From the NCBI GenBank assembly GCA_964548175.1, contig CAZJQS010000022.1:1-64000 (forward strand): a stretch of 64,000 bases of DNA, written 5' to 3'. Each line of letters begins with the position of its first letter. Within the stretch, counting starts at the first letter, position 1. Positions 28,241 to 35,130 of the stretch are shown one piece after another. The stretch is from JANQPA01 sp964548175 (GTDB taxonomy: Bacteria; Bacteroidota; Bacteroidia; Chitinophagales; Saprospiraceae). The notes beneath the pieces were generated by a model. The model had not been told where the DNA came from. It saw nothing but the letters and a program-made list of their open reading frames with translations, and did no database searches. The position numbers and the translations under genes were made by a program.

Positions 28241-29689
28241 TTGAGCAGGACAACAGAAATAACACTTTATATTCTATTAATGACGGCTCTTTTCTTCCGC
28301 ATCCAGGACCATGTCTTTTTCTGGGACACCATCCAGCTAGGCGCCAAACACGCCTGGTTTTATTATGAGACTGGTTTTCGGCAGTTCATTCTTCCCGAAA
28401 TCGATAGTGGGCATCCGCCGCTGCTCGGGCTGGTGCTGGCAGCTTTGTGGATGCTGACCGGGCCCTCCCTGGCGATGAGTCATTGGCTGATGTTTCCTTT
28501 CGTTTTGGGAATTGGTTTATTCCTGTTTCGGTTAGGCGATCATTTTTTAGGGAAAAAAAACGGGGGTGTGGCCGTTTTGCTATGCCTGCTGGATCCTGTT
28601 TTAGCCGGGCAAGCCATTCTGATCAGTCCGGATTTGATTCTGGTGCTGGGTTTCTTAGCAGGTTGGTATGGGGTTTTGAAAAATAAGCCGGGATGGAAGG
28701 TTTTTGCCGCTCTTTTACTTGCAGCCACCAGCACCAGGGGAATGATGGTGGTGGTAGTGCTTTTTTTGGTGGATGTATGTAATCAATGGGAAACGTTAAT
28801 ACCATTTTCCCTTAATAAAATGATCCGGGTCCTTTTACCTTTTATTCCTTCCGGTTTGCTCGCCCTGGCTTTTTTGGCCTACCACTATCAGCAGACTGGC
28901 TGGATCGGCTATCATGCTGATTCCACCTGGGCCCCGAGTTTTGAAAAATCTGGATGGAGCGGTTTTTTTAAAAACCTCCTCGTTCTCAGTTGGAGAATGC
29001 TCGATTTCGGCCGGATTTTCCTCTGGCTACCGGTTTTGTTTTTTCTGTTCCGAAAATGGCCTTTCTGGGAAAAATGGGAAAAAAAGGAAAAACAGGTATG
29101 GGCGATATTTTTGGTCAGCACCGCTTTATTAAGCATCACTTTTCTGATATACGAGGGGCTACATGGCCACCGGTATCTTCTTCCGGTATTTATCGCGTTT
29201 AACTTTGTATTTTTGACAACGGTTAAAAATCACGTTAAGGAACGAAAATGGCGGAATGCACTGTATACATTTGGGCTGGTAGCTCTATTCAGTGGGAATT
29301 TCTGGATCTATCCGGATAAAATCGCGCAGGGCTGGGACAGTACCCTGGCGCATTGGCCCTATTACCGGCTCCGCTCGGAAATACTGGCTTTTATGGAAAA
29401 AGAGCGCATTCCCTTAAAGTCAGTGGGGACGGCTTTTCCGGAAATCGGACCTTTGAAGTACCGAGATCTCAGTGGTGATGAACGTGGCATGGTGGAAAAA
29501 GACCTGGACCAACAGGAATTGGTCCTGTATTCCAATGTCATGAATGATTTTACGGATGAGGAGATAGCTCAATTAAAGGCGGAGTGGACCATAGTGGAGC
29601 ATTTGGAACGAAATGGGGTGAAGATTATCTTATACAGAAATGATAACTTGACGCAGAGGAACACCGATCAGGCCGATTTTCGCTATTAA
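28241..29689 (+). CDS. GT39-like (dolichyl-phosphate-mannose mannosyltransferase superfamily) membrane protein
   Basis: 482 residues with about ten hydrophobic helices. The first periplasmic loop carries HVFFWDTIQLGAKHAW and LPEIDSGHPPLLGLVLAALW, the arrangement of GT-C fold glycosyltransferases of the PMT/ArnT type with an Asp near the first loop and a following His-Pro. The annotated start is TTG at 28241, preceded by AGGA; the in-frame ATG at 28280 is an alternative that would remove 13 residues. It may use a lipid-linked sugar donor; the acceptor is unknown. It lies 8 nt after pyrG and may be co-transcribed with it. Confidence 0.75.
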   Translation: MSRTTEITLYILLMTALFFRIQDHVFFWDTIQLGAKHAWFYYETGFRQFILPEIDSGHPPLLGLVLAALWMLTGPSLAMSHWLMFPFVLGIGLFLFRLGDHFLGKKNGGVAVLLCLLDPVLAGQAILISPDLILVLGFLAGWYGVLKNKPGWKVFAALLLAATSTRGMMVVVVLFLVDVCNQWETLIPFSLNKMIRVLLPFIPSGLLALAFLAYHYQQTGWIGYHADSTWAPSFEKSGWSGFFKNLLVLSWRMLDFGRIFLWLPVLFFLFRKWPFWEKWEKKEKQVWAIFLVSTALLSITFLIYEGLHGHRYLLPVFIAFNFVFLTTVKNHVKERKWRNALYTFGLVALFSGNFWIYPDKIAQGWDSTLAHWPYYRLRSEILAFMEKERIPLKSVGTAFPEIGPLKYRDLSGDERGMVEKDLDQQELVLYSNVMNDFTDEEIAQLKAEWTIVEHLERNGVKIILYRNDNLTQRNTDQADFRY

Positions 29690-29743
29690 ATAAACCGGGT
29701 CTATTCGCTAAACCTGTCTCTTTCCGCGTCGAAAAAAATTGGC

Positions 29744-30274
29744 ATGAGAAAATTAAGCCTAAAAGAACTCAACAGACTAACGCCCGAGGCCTTCCGGCAG
29801 CTCGATAAAACCCCTATCGTTTTGGTGCTCGATAACATCCGTTCGGGGCTGAATGTGGGCTCCGCCTTTCGCACCGCCGATGCCTTCGCCCTGGAAAAGA
29901 TCCACCTTTGCGGCATTACGGTCCGGCCGCCTCACCGGCAAATCTTGAAAACGGCCATCGGGGCCACCGAATCCGTCGACTGGTCCTATCATGAATCTAC
30001 TCCCGATGCTATCCGCCAACTCAAAAATCAGGGATACCTCATCGCCGGTGTCGAACAAACCGATGAGCGTATCTGGCTACAGGATTTTTTCCCGCCAAAA
30101 GATCAGAAAATCGCCCTGGTCTTCGGTAATGAGGTAAAAGGCTTGACCGATGAGGTGCTCCTCCTGCTGGATGTCTGCCTGGAAGTTCCCCAACTGGGAA
30201 CCAAGCACTCTCTTAACATTGCAGTTTGCCTGGGGATTGTAGTGTGGGATGTGTTTGTGAAATTAAGTTATTAA
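29744..30274 (+). CDS. TrmH/SpoU family RNA methyltransferase
   Basis: SAM-dependent 2'-O-ribose methyltransferase of the SPOUT (trefoil-knot) class, acting on tRNA or rRNA. The 176-residue protein has motif 1 NIRSGLNVGSAFRTADAF (about 30-47, with Asn and Arg), motif 2 LVFGNEVKGL (near 125-134) and motif 3 QLGTKHSLNIAV (near 150-161). It has no extra N-terminal substrate-binding domain, so it is a minimal TrmH-like protein. The exact target is not clear. It is followed by a dispersed 106-bp repeat. Confidence 0.88.
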   Translation: MRKLSLKELNRLTPEAFRQLDKTPIVLVLDNIRSGLNVGSAFRTADAFALEKIHLCGITVRPPHRQILKTAIGATESVDWSYHESTPDAIRQLKNQGYLIAGVEQTDERIWLQDFFPPKDQKIALVFGNEVKGLTDEVLLLLDVCLEVPQLGTKHSLNIAVCLGIVVWDVFVKLSY

Positions 30275-30377
30275 CCTAAGTTGCGACGCAACTTAGGTGT
30301 AGATGGTAAATGGTAGAAAGTAGAAAGATTTCTGCCTGAAATGGACAAATAGATACCTTTTTAGGTTGTATTTCTTT
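30272..30377 (+). repeat. 106-bp dispersed repeat, copy 1
   Basis: Almost identical, in reverse complement, to 48512-48617 (three mismatches in 106 positions by eye). The left end is an 11-bp hairpin ACCTAAGTTGC-GAC-GCAACTTAGGT (30274-30298). The body includes GTAGAAAGTAGAAAG heptamers. A further small hairpin AAGTTGC-TTC-GCAACTT lies at 30405-30421. It contains no open reading frame of note. Confidence 0.92.
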
Positions 30378-30466
30378 CTACCTAATACCTTCTACCTTCT
30401 GCTAAAGTTGCTTCGCAACTTGAAGTTATTAGTAAATTAGATGGTTGAAAAAAAACAAATGATCAA

Positions 30467-30892
30467 ATGAAATGCTGGCTTGTTAAATCCGAACCTAATG
30501 AATACGGCTTTCACCATTTGGAAGAAGAAGGCCGTTCGATGTGGGACGGCATCAGGAATTATGCTGCCCGTAATCATTTAAGAGCGATGAAAGAGAATGA
30601 CCTGGTATTGTTCTATCACAGTCGTACAGGGCTGGAAGTAGTGGGCATCTGCAAGGTGGTAAAAGAAGCCTATCCGGACCCCACTGCCGAAAAAGGCGAC
30701 TGGTCGGTGGTGGACCTTGTTCCTGTGAAGCGATTGGAGCGGCCGGTTAGTCTCAAAGAAATAAAAGCGGAGCCTGAACTTCAGGATATTCCGCTGGTTA
30801 GGATCAGCCGATTGTCGGTGATGCCGCTGGAGGAAGCGGCCTTCAGGAAAATATTGGAGATGGGGAAGACGGAGTTACAAGGCTGGAATTAG
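30467..30892 (+). CDS. EVE domain-containing protein
   Basis: The 141-residue protein starts MKCWLVKSEPNEYGF and has W-D-G-I-R-N-Y-A-A-R-N near residues 26-36 and ALVLFYHS-like strand LVLFYHSRTGLEVVGI near 46-61. These are the conserved features of EVE domains, a PUA-like fold found in THYN1-type proteins, which bind modified bases in DNA or RNA in characterised members. Typical length is about 135-155. No linked restriction-modification genes are seen, so a role in RNA biology is as likely as one in modified-DNA recognition. Its stop codon overlaps the end of an AraC-family remnant on the other strand. Confidence 0.9.
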   Translation: MKCWLVKSEPNEYGFHHLEEEGRSMWDGIRNYAARNHLRAMKENDLVLFYHSRTGLEVVGICKVVKEAYPDPTAEKGDWSVVDLVPVKRLERPVSLKEIKAEPELQDIPLVRISRLSVMPLEEAAFRKILEMGKTELQGWN

Positions 30893-30969
30893 TTTGACCT
30901 TATGAGCTCGCTCGGGCTAACGCCGAATGGTTGTTTAAAGCAGCGCGAAAAATAGCTGGTGCTGGAAAA
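30889..30969 (-). pseudogene. Orphan C-terminal remnant of an AraC-family regulator
   Basis: Reading the minus strand from an in-frame stop at 30970-30972, 26 codons encode FSSTSYFSRCFKQPFGVSPSE followed by LIRSN and a stop at 30889-30891. This matches the second helix-turn-helix tail of AraC/XylS regulators (the 'gFsspsyFsr.FKk.fGvSPseyr' consensus). Nothing recognisable as the rest of the gene lies in 30973-31100. It looks like the leftover end of a deleted gene. Confidence 0.75.
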
Positions 30970-31100
30970 TTACATATTCGTAATAACTTTATTTTATCGT
31001 ATCAATCGCCCTTTTCTTTTTCTACTTACCTTTATATGGTTCGTGACCCTACAGGTCAAGTTTCTTTCATTCACTTTTTGTAACCTAAAATTATACAATT

Positions 31101-31844
31101 ATGAAATCTCCAAACCAAAAAATGATCACAGTTTTTATTTTAGGCTTGTTCTTTTTTTCAAGCTTCCCGGCCGGCGCAGCCAGCTTGAATCCTGATTTAA
31201 AAGTATCGAAAATTACAACGGCCGGCGGACTATGCATCGGAAAAAAAAACAAAGTGAGCGTTACCGTGGTGAATACACAAATGATCGGCGTAAAAAAGAA
31301 AATTCCTGTAATCCTTTATGTTTCAGTGACCGGACACGGCAGCAGTTCTTACGTTGGATACCTTAATTCCGGGATCGGTCCGAATAATAATTCCGGGCTG
31401 GCGGTATGGTTCAATGAGGTGAATATCCCGGGTTCCGGGGCAGTTACCCTTAAGGCCATTGTCAATCCGGATCAGGAGATCATTGAAAGCGTGTACAACA
31501 ACAACACGAAGATCGTTCGGTCCAGAGGCGCTACCCGTAACTGTGGCCAGGCTGCCGCACCGGTCGCCGGAGCACAGCTGACCGTTAACGTCATCGTTCC
31601 CGGGTCATGGCAGGGCGGCTCGGGCACTGGAATTTCCGGGGCCATCGTTTTAGTTAAGAAATACAACAATAATGAGACGATCGCCTCCGCCACCACGAAT
31701 ACCAGCGGCAAGGTCGTTTTTAGCAGCATTCCCAAAGGTATGGTGAAAATCGTAGTGACGAAGCCCGGATGTACGACCATTCAGACCGGCTATAACATGC
31801 CTTCTTACACGGCGATTAAAAACCTGGAATTGACTTGTAATTAA
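31101..31844 (+). CDS. Secreted CARDB and carboxypeptidase-regulatory-like domain protein
   Basis: 247 residues. The signal peptide ends near SFPAGAAS (about residue 28). A CARDB-like Ig domain follows (about 30-140; 'LNPDLKVSKI', 'VSVTVVNTQ', 'AIVNPDQEIIESVYNNNT'). A C-terminal beta sandwich of the carboxypeptidase regulatory/CNA-B type spans about 155-245 ('GISGAIVLVKKYNNNETIASATTNTSGKVVFSSIP' pattern). No enzyme motif or T9SS sorting signal is seen, so it may be periplasmic or surface-retained by other means. It stands alone, with noncoding DNA on both sides. The Ig domain resembles the CARDB parts of the two large proteins at 18.6 and 21.6 kb. Confidence 0.75.
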   Translation: MKSPNQKMITVFILGLFFFSSFPAGAASLNPDLKVSKITTAGGLCIGKKNKVSVTVVNTQMIGVKKKIPVILYVSVTGHGSSSYVGYLNSGIGPNNNSGLAVWFNEVNIPGSGAVTLKAIVNPDQEIIESVYNNNTKIVRSRGATRNCGQAAAPVAGAQLTVNVIVPGSWQGGSGTGISGAIVLVKKYNNNETIASATTNTSGKVVFSSIPKGMVKIVVTKPGCTTIQTGYNMPSYTAIKNLELTCN

Positions 31845-31910
31845 GTAACTGACTTTATGTGGGGTTATGCCATGGGTAAAGTCAGAAAGTAAGTGAGCAA
31901 ATTCACCTGT

Positions 31911-31941
31911 AAACATACACCGTCGCCGGCGGTGTATGTTT
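31911..31941. terminator. Hairpin AAACATACACCG / CGGTGTATGTTT
   Basis: Perfect 12-bp arms (31911-31922 and 31930-31941) with a 7-nt GC-rich loop. It begins 66 nt after the CARDB gene and ends in TTTT, so it could terminate transcription. It may equally be a palindromic repeat. Confidence 0.5.
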
Positions 31942-32056
31942 TAAGTACTGACCTTACGCAGGGTTATGCTCTACTTAAGGAGAGTCATTCAATAACAAAG
32001 GGGTGGGCATAAAGTCGGGGTTTATTTATTGCTCAGTAAGGGCTCTGCAAATGTTA

Positions 32057-32252
32057 TACCCTTTCAGGGTACATTGGAAGCCTGTTTTAGATCTCCGGGC
32101 GTTGCCCGGAGTTTGTTTGTATTTGCCTTTTAGGCAAAAATTAGGGAAACTAAATTTATGCCCACTCCCCAGGCACGTCTTACCGTAAACCCCGACAGGG
32201 TTATCATATAGGTAGAAAAAAGACAGGCCAATAATTCAGACCCTCGATAGGG
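32057..32252. repeat. String of five short hairpins (REP-like)
   Basis: Consecutive small palindromes: TACCC..GGGTA (32057-32071), CTCCGGGC-GTT-GCCCGGAG (32093-32111), TTTGCCT..AGGCAAA (32122-32138), AACCC..GGGTT (32188-32102 region, 32188-32202) and CCCT-CGAT-AGGG (32241-32252). Their close spacing and lack of coding potential recall the palindrome clusters left by REP/IS200-type elements in other Bacteroidota. Confidence 0.6.
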
Positions 32253-32326
32253 ATTAACAGATATAATTCGCTTACAGGTACAATTTTTAAAAGCACGATA
32301 AATTAAGTAGCCTTGCTTAACATCAG

Positions 32327-32370
32327 TTAAGTATAACTTTCCCCCGCCCGCGGGGGAAAGTTATACTTAA
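32327..32370. repeat. TTAAGTATAACTTTCCCCC stem-loop, copy 1
   Basis: Perfect 19-bp arms (32327-32345 and 32352-32370) around a 6-nt loop. It is followed on the minus strand side by the ilvA 3' end. A second member lies at 50057-50100. Confidence 0.85.
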
Positions 32371-32386
32371 AATTACTGGCTTCCTT

Positions 32387-32408
32387 ACTTCCCAAAATCA
32401 GGGATGAT
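32387..32408 (-). repeat. Post-stop motif, copy 2
   Basis: On the minus strand it reads ATCATCCCTGATTTTGGGAAGT and starts about 7 nt after the ilvA stop. It matches the copy after the giant repeat protein (18392-18415) at about 19 of 21 positions by eye. Confidence 0.55.
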
Positions 32409-32414
32409 TCAAAT

Positions 32415-33680
32415 TTAAACCAAAAGGTCAAATAACATCTTGCTATCGTTGAGCGTCTGAAAATCGATATGGTGTTTATTCATCCTTTGGACCAGACCTT
32501 CATAATCAGTATGATGTTTAAGCTGCAGCCCTACCAAAGCCGGGCCGGATTCCCGATTGTGCTTTTTGGTGTATTCAAAATGGGTGATGTCATCTTCCGG
32601 GCCGAGCACGTTATTGAGAAAATTCCTCAGGGCGCCGGCCCGCTGCGGAAAGCGAATGATGAAATAATGCTTTAAGCCTTCATAGAGCAGCGCTCTTTCC
32701 TTGATCTCCTCTGTACGAGTGATGTCGTTATTACCGCCGCTGACTATGCAGACGACATTTTTACCTCTGATCTGCTCCTGGTATTGATCCAACGCAGCGA
32801 TGGTCAGGGCGCCGGCGGGTTCGACGATCATGCCTTCTTCATTGTACAGGCTGAGAATAGTGCTGCACACCTTACCTTCATCTACCAGTACGATATCGTG
32901 TACGACCTGTTTTACAATGGGAAAGGTCTTACTACCGACTTGCCTGACTGCGGCCCCATCAACAAAGGAATCTATTTTTTCCAGTTTGACCAGATCACCT
33001 TTTTTGACGGATTCATACATGGCGGGTGCGCCCTTCGGCTCGACGCCGATGATCCTGGTCTTCGGGCTGATCTGATGGAAATAGCTGCCTAAGCCGGAAG
33101 ATAAGCCACCGCCACCGATGGGAACGAACAGATACTCGACCGGCTCGGAGCAGTCTTCGAGTATTTCCAGTCCTACAGTTCCCTGGCCTTCGATGATGCG
33201 TTCGTCATTAAAAGGGTGGATGAAGATTTTATTTTGGGATTCCGCTTCCTTTACGGCTTCTCTAAAGGCATCGTCGAAGGTGTCGCCGGTCAGGACCACA
33301 TCTACAAAGGACCGGCCAAAGAGTTTTACTTTTTTGACTTTCTGTTGTGGGGTTACTCCCGGCATATAGACTTTGCCGTGAACCCTCATTTTCTGGCAGG
33401 CGAAGGCAACGCCCTGCGCGTGATTGCCTGCGCTGGCGCAGACGATACCGTTGTCCAGTTGCTCCCGCGGCACGGTGGCCATTTTGTTGTAAGCCCCTCT
33501 GATTTTATAAGACCGAACCACTTGCAGATCTTCTCTTTTCAGAGATATGCGACAGCCGTATTGCTCGGAGAGGTTATAATTGAGCATCAGCGGGGTATGT
33601 TCCGCCACGCCTTTTAACCGGACTTTTGCTTTATAGATGTTTTCGACAGAAACGAGAGGGGAATGGATGGTTGAAGACAT
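32415..33680 (-). CDS. ilvA: Threonine ammonia-lyase (threonine dehydratase)
   Basis: PLP enzyme converting threonine to 2-oxobutanoate, the first step of isoleucine synthesis. The 421-residue protein has the PLP Lys59 in RSYKIRGAYNK, a Ser/Asn substrate loop CASAGNHAQGVAF near 85-97, and the phosphate-binding GGGGLSSGL loop near 190-198. A C-terminal regulatory (ACT-like) region follows the catalytic domain (from about 330, 'YFIIRFPQRAGALRNFLNNVLGPEDDITHFEY' pattern), shorter than the double ACT of E. coli IlvA. The neighbouring ilvC on the same strand supports the biosynthetic role. A nested inverted repeat (33695-33843) separates the two genes, so they may not be co-transcribed. Post-stop motif and stem-loop follow the gene. 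Confidence 0.93.
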   Translation of the reverse strand: MSSTIHSPLVSVENIYKAKVRLKGVAEHTPLMLNYNLSEQYGCRISLKREDLQVVRSYKIRGAYNKMATVPREQLDNGIVCASAGNHAQGVAFACQKMRVHGKVYMPGVTPQQKVKKVKLFGRSFVDVVLTGDTFDDAFREAVKEAESQNKIFIHPFNDERIIEGQGTVGLEILEDCSEPVEYLFVPIGGGGLSSGLGSYFHQISPKTRIIGVEPKGAPAMYESVKKGDLVKLEKIDSFVDGAAVRQVGSKTFPIVKQVVHDIVLVDEGKVCSTILSLYNEEGMIVEPAGALTIAALDQYQEQIRGKNVVCIVSGGNNDITRTEEIKERALLYEGLKHYFIIRFPQRAGALRNFLNNVLGPEDDITHFEYTKKHNRESGPALVGLQLKHHTDYEGLVQRMNKHHIDFQTLNDSKMLFDLLV

Positions 33681-33694
33681 AAAATAAATTTTAT

Positions 33695-33843
33695 AAAAAA
33701 CGAGGCTGTCTAAAAAGCATCCTGCAGGTTTTCGCAGCCTAATAAATTTCTTTTTTAGCAGTATTTTAAGAGAAAAAATTTTATTTTTCTCTTAAAATAC
33801 TGCTAAAAAAGGTCGTAGGTCTTTTTAGACAGCCTCGTTTTTT
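33695..33843. repeat. Nested inverted-repeat element, copy 1
   Basis: Outer perfect 23-bp arms (33695-33717 and 33821-33843) enclose an inner perfect hairpin with 27-bp arms (33751-33777 and 33784-33810) and a 6-nt loop. GTCTAAAAAGCATC and GCCTAATAAATTT in the left flank recur in the element at 53406-53561. It fills the gap between ilvC and ilvA. No ORF is present; it resembles a MITE or a complex bidirectional terminator. Confidence 0.9.
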
Positions 33844-34914
33844 TTAACTTTCTACTGGAGAATCTACTTTCTGATTCTCCGGGCGCAAGCTTCGCACAGC
33901 CCTGCCTGCCTGCCACATTTCGCTGTTTCTCAGTTCGGACAGTTCCTTTTCCAGTTTTTCCCGGTAATCCGGCTGGCTGTTGGTGTTGATGGATCTTTCG
34001 GCTTCTTTGCCACTGGACACGCTGTTGTACAATTCGTTAAAAACGGGCAGTACAGCATCACGGAAACGGTTTTTCCAGTCGAGAGCGCCGCGCTGGGCGG
34101 TGGTGGAGCAGTTGGTGTACATCCAATCCATACCGTTCTCGGCTACCAGGGGCATCAAGCTTTGGGTAAGCTCCTCTACGGTTTCGTTAAAAGCTTCACT
34201 GGGAGAGTGCCCTCTTTGGCGGAGCACGGTATATTGAGCTTCAAAGATACCCTGGATAGCGCCCATCAGGGTGCCGCGTTCTCCGGTCAGGTCACTGTAG
34301 ACTTCTTTCTGGAAGTCCGTCTCAAACAGGTAGCCGGAGCCGATACCGATGCCTAAGGCGATGACTCTTTCTTTGGCTCTGCCAGTTGCATCCTGATAGA
34401 TGGCGTAGCTGGAATTCAGGCCGCGGCCGGCCACGAACATCCGGCGCAAGCTGGTGCCGGAGCCTTTGGGCGCCACCAGAATGACGTCAACATCCTTGGG
34501 AGGGATGATGTTGGTTTGATCATTATAAGTAATGCCGAAGCCATGTGAGAAATACAAGGCCTTTCCTGGAGTCAGTTTCTCTTTAATGGTGGGCCATAGG
34601 GCAATCTGGGCGGCATCGGAAAGGAGGTATTGGATGACCGTTGCCCTTTCGGCGGCTTCTTCAATGCTGAACAATGTTTTTCCGGGCACCCAGCCGTCAC
34701 TGACAGCTTTATCCCAGGATTTGGAGGGGCTGCGCTGACCTACGATCACATGGAATCCATTGTCGCGAAGGTTCATCGCCTGGCCCGGGCCTTGAACCCC
34801 ATAGCCTATGATGGCAATGGTTTCCTCTTTTAATACTTCCTGTGCTTTTTCCAATGGAAATTCTTCCCGTGTGACGACGTTTTCCTCTACGCCTCCAAAA
34901 TTGATTTTTGCCAT
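33844..34914 (-). CDS. ilvC: Ketol-acid reductoisomerase, class I
   Basis: NADPH- and Mg-dependent isomerisation and reduction of acetolactate or acetohydroxybutyrate in valine, leucine and isoleucine synthesis. The 356-residue protein has the Rossmann loop GYGVQG at 37-42 and a cofactor-specificity loop GQRSPSKSW at 59-67 (Arg61, Ser62, Ser64, Ser66), typical for NADPH. Acidic metal ligands sit in SDLTGERGTLMGAIQGIFEAQY (Asp and Glu near 190-196), followed by the C-terminal knotted helical domain. Its stop lies at the edge of an inverted repeat. A candidate promoter at 35011-35042 lies upstream. Confidence 0.96.
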   Translation of the reverse strand: MAKINFGGVEENVVTREEFPLEKAQEVLKEETIAIIGYGVQGPGQAMNLRDNGFHVIVGQRSPSKSWDKAVSDGWVPGKTLFSIEEAAERATVIQYLLSDAAQIALWPTIKEKLTPGKALYFSHGFGITYNDQTNIIPPKDVDVILVAPKGSGTSLRRMFVAGRGLNSSYAIYQDATGRAKERVIALGIGIGSGYLFETDFQKEVYSDLTGERGTLMGAIQGIFEAQYTVLRQRGHSPSEAFNETVEELTQSLMPLVAENGMDWMYTNCSTTAQRGALDWKNRFRDAVLPVFNELYNSVSSGKEAERSINTNSQPDYREKLEKELSELRNSEMWQAGRAVRSLRPENQKVDSPVES

Positions 34915-35010
34915 GGTATTTTGTTTTTTGTGTGTTCAGGATGAGGTTGTGTGAAGATCATTTTGCCCGATCTGACAACATGTTTTTTACGCAACGCTCA
35001 GGTCTAAAAA

Positions 35011-35042
35011 CAAATATACCGGTATTCAAACAGCAGGGCCAA
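35011..35042 (-). promoter_or_regulatory. Candidate ilvC promoter
   Basis: On the minus strand TATATTTG (35011-35018) matches TAnnTTTG, and TTGG (35039-35042) lies 20 nt upstream as a near match to the TTTG -33 box. The inferred leader is about 90 nt before the ATG at 34914. It lies after the stop of the GT39 gene, so ilvC is probably transcribed separately. Confidence 0.55.
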
Positions 35043-35130
35043 GGAAGGTCGATCAAAAAAGCGCTTTTTTACAAAATCACAGCAGCCTTTTACAGAATCA
35101 AAGAAGTTAAGGTTTTTAGTATAGAAGTTG

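Larger units (their letters stand above)
31845..32414. other. Noncoding region rich in stem-loops
   Basis: 570 nt without a credible gene. It contains, in order: a hairpin after the CARDB gene (31911-31941), a string of five short hairpins (32057-32252), a 19-bp-arm stem-loop (32327-32370), and the post-stop motif of ilvA (32387-32408). The element-like sequences suggest that this is a collecting point for palindromic repeats. Confidence 0.7.

Noticed and set aside
30959..31195. A plus-strand frame of 78 codons overlapping the start of the CARDB gene
   Set aside because: It overlaps the signal peptide region of a better-supported gene in another frame and is AT-rich with no features.
33695..33843. 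Nested inverted repeat as a complete insertion sequence
   Set aside because: No transposase frame fits in 149 bp; at most it is a non-autonomous element.
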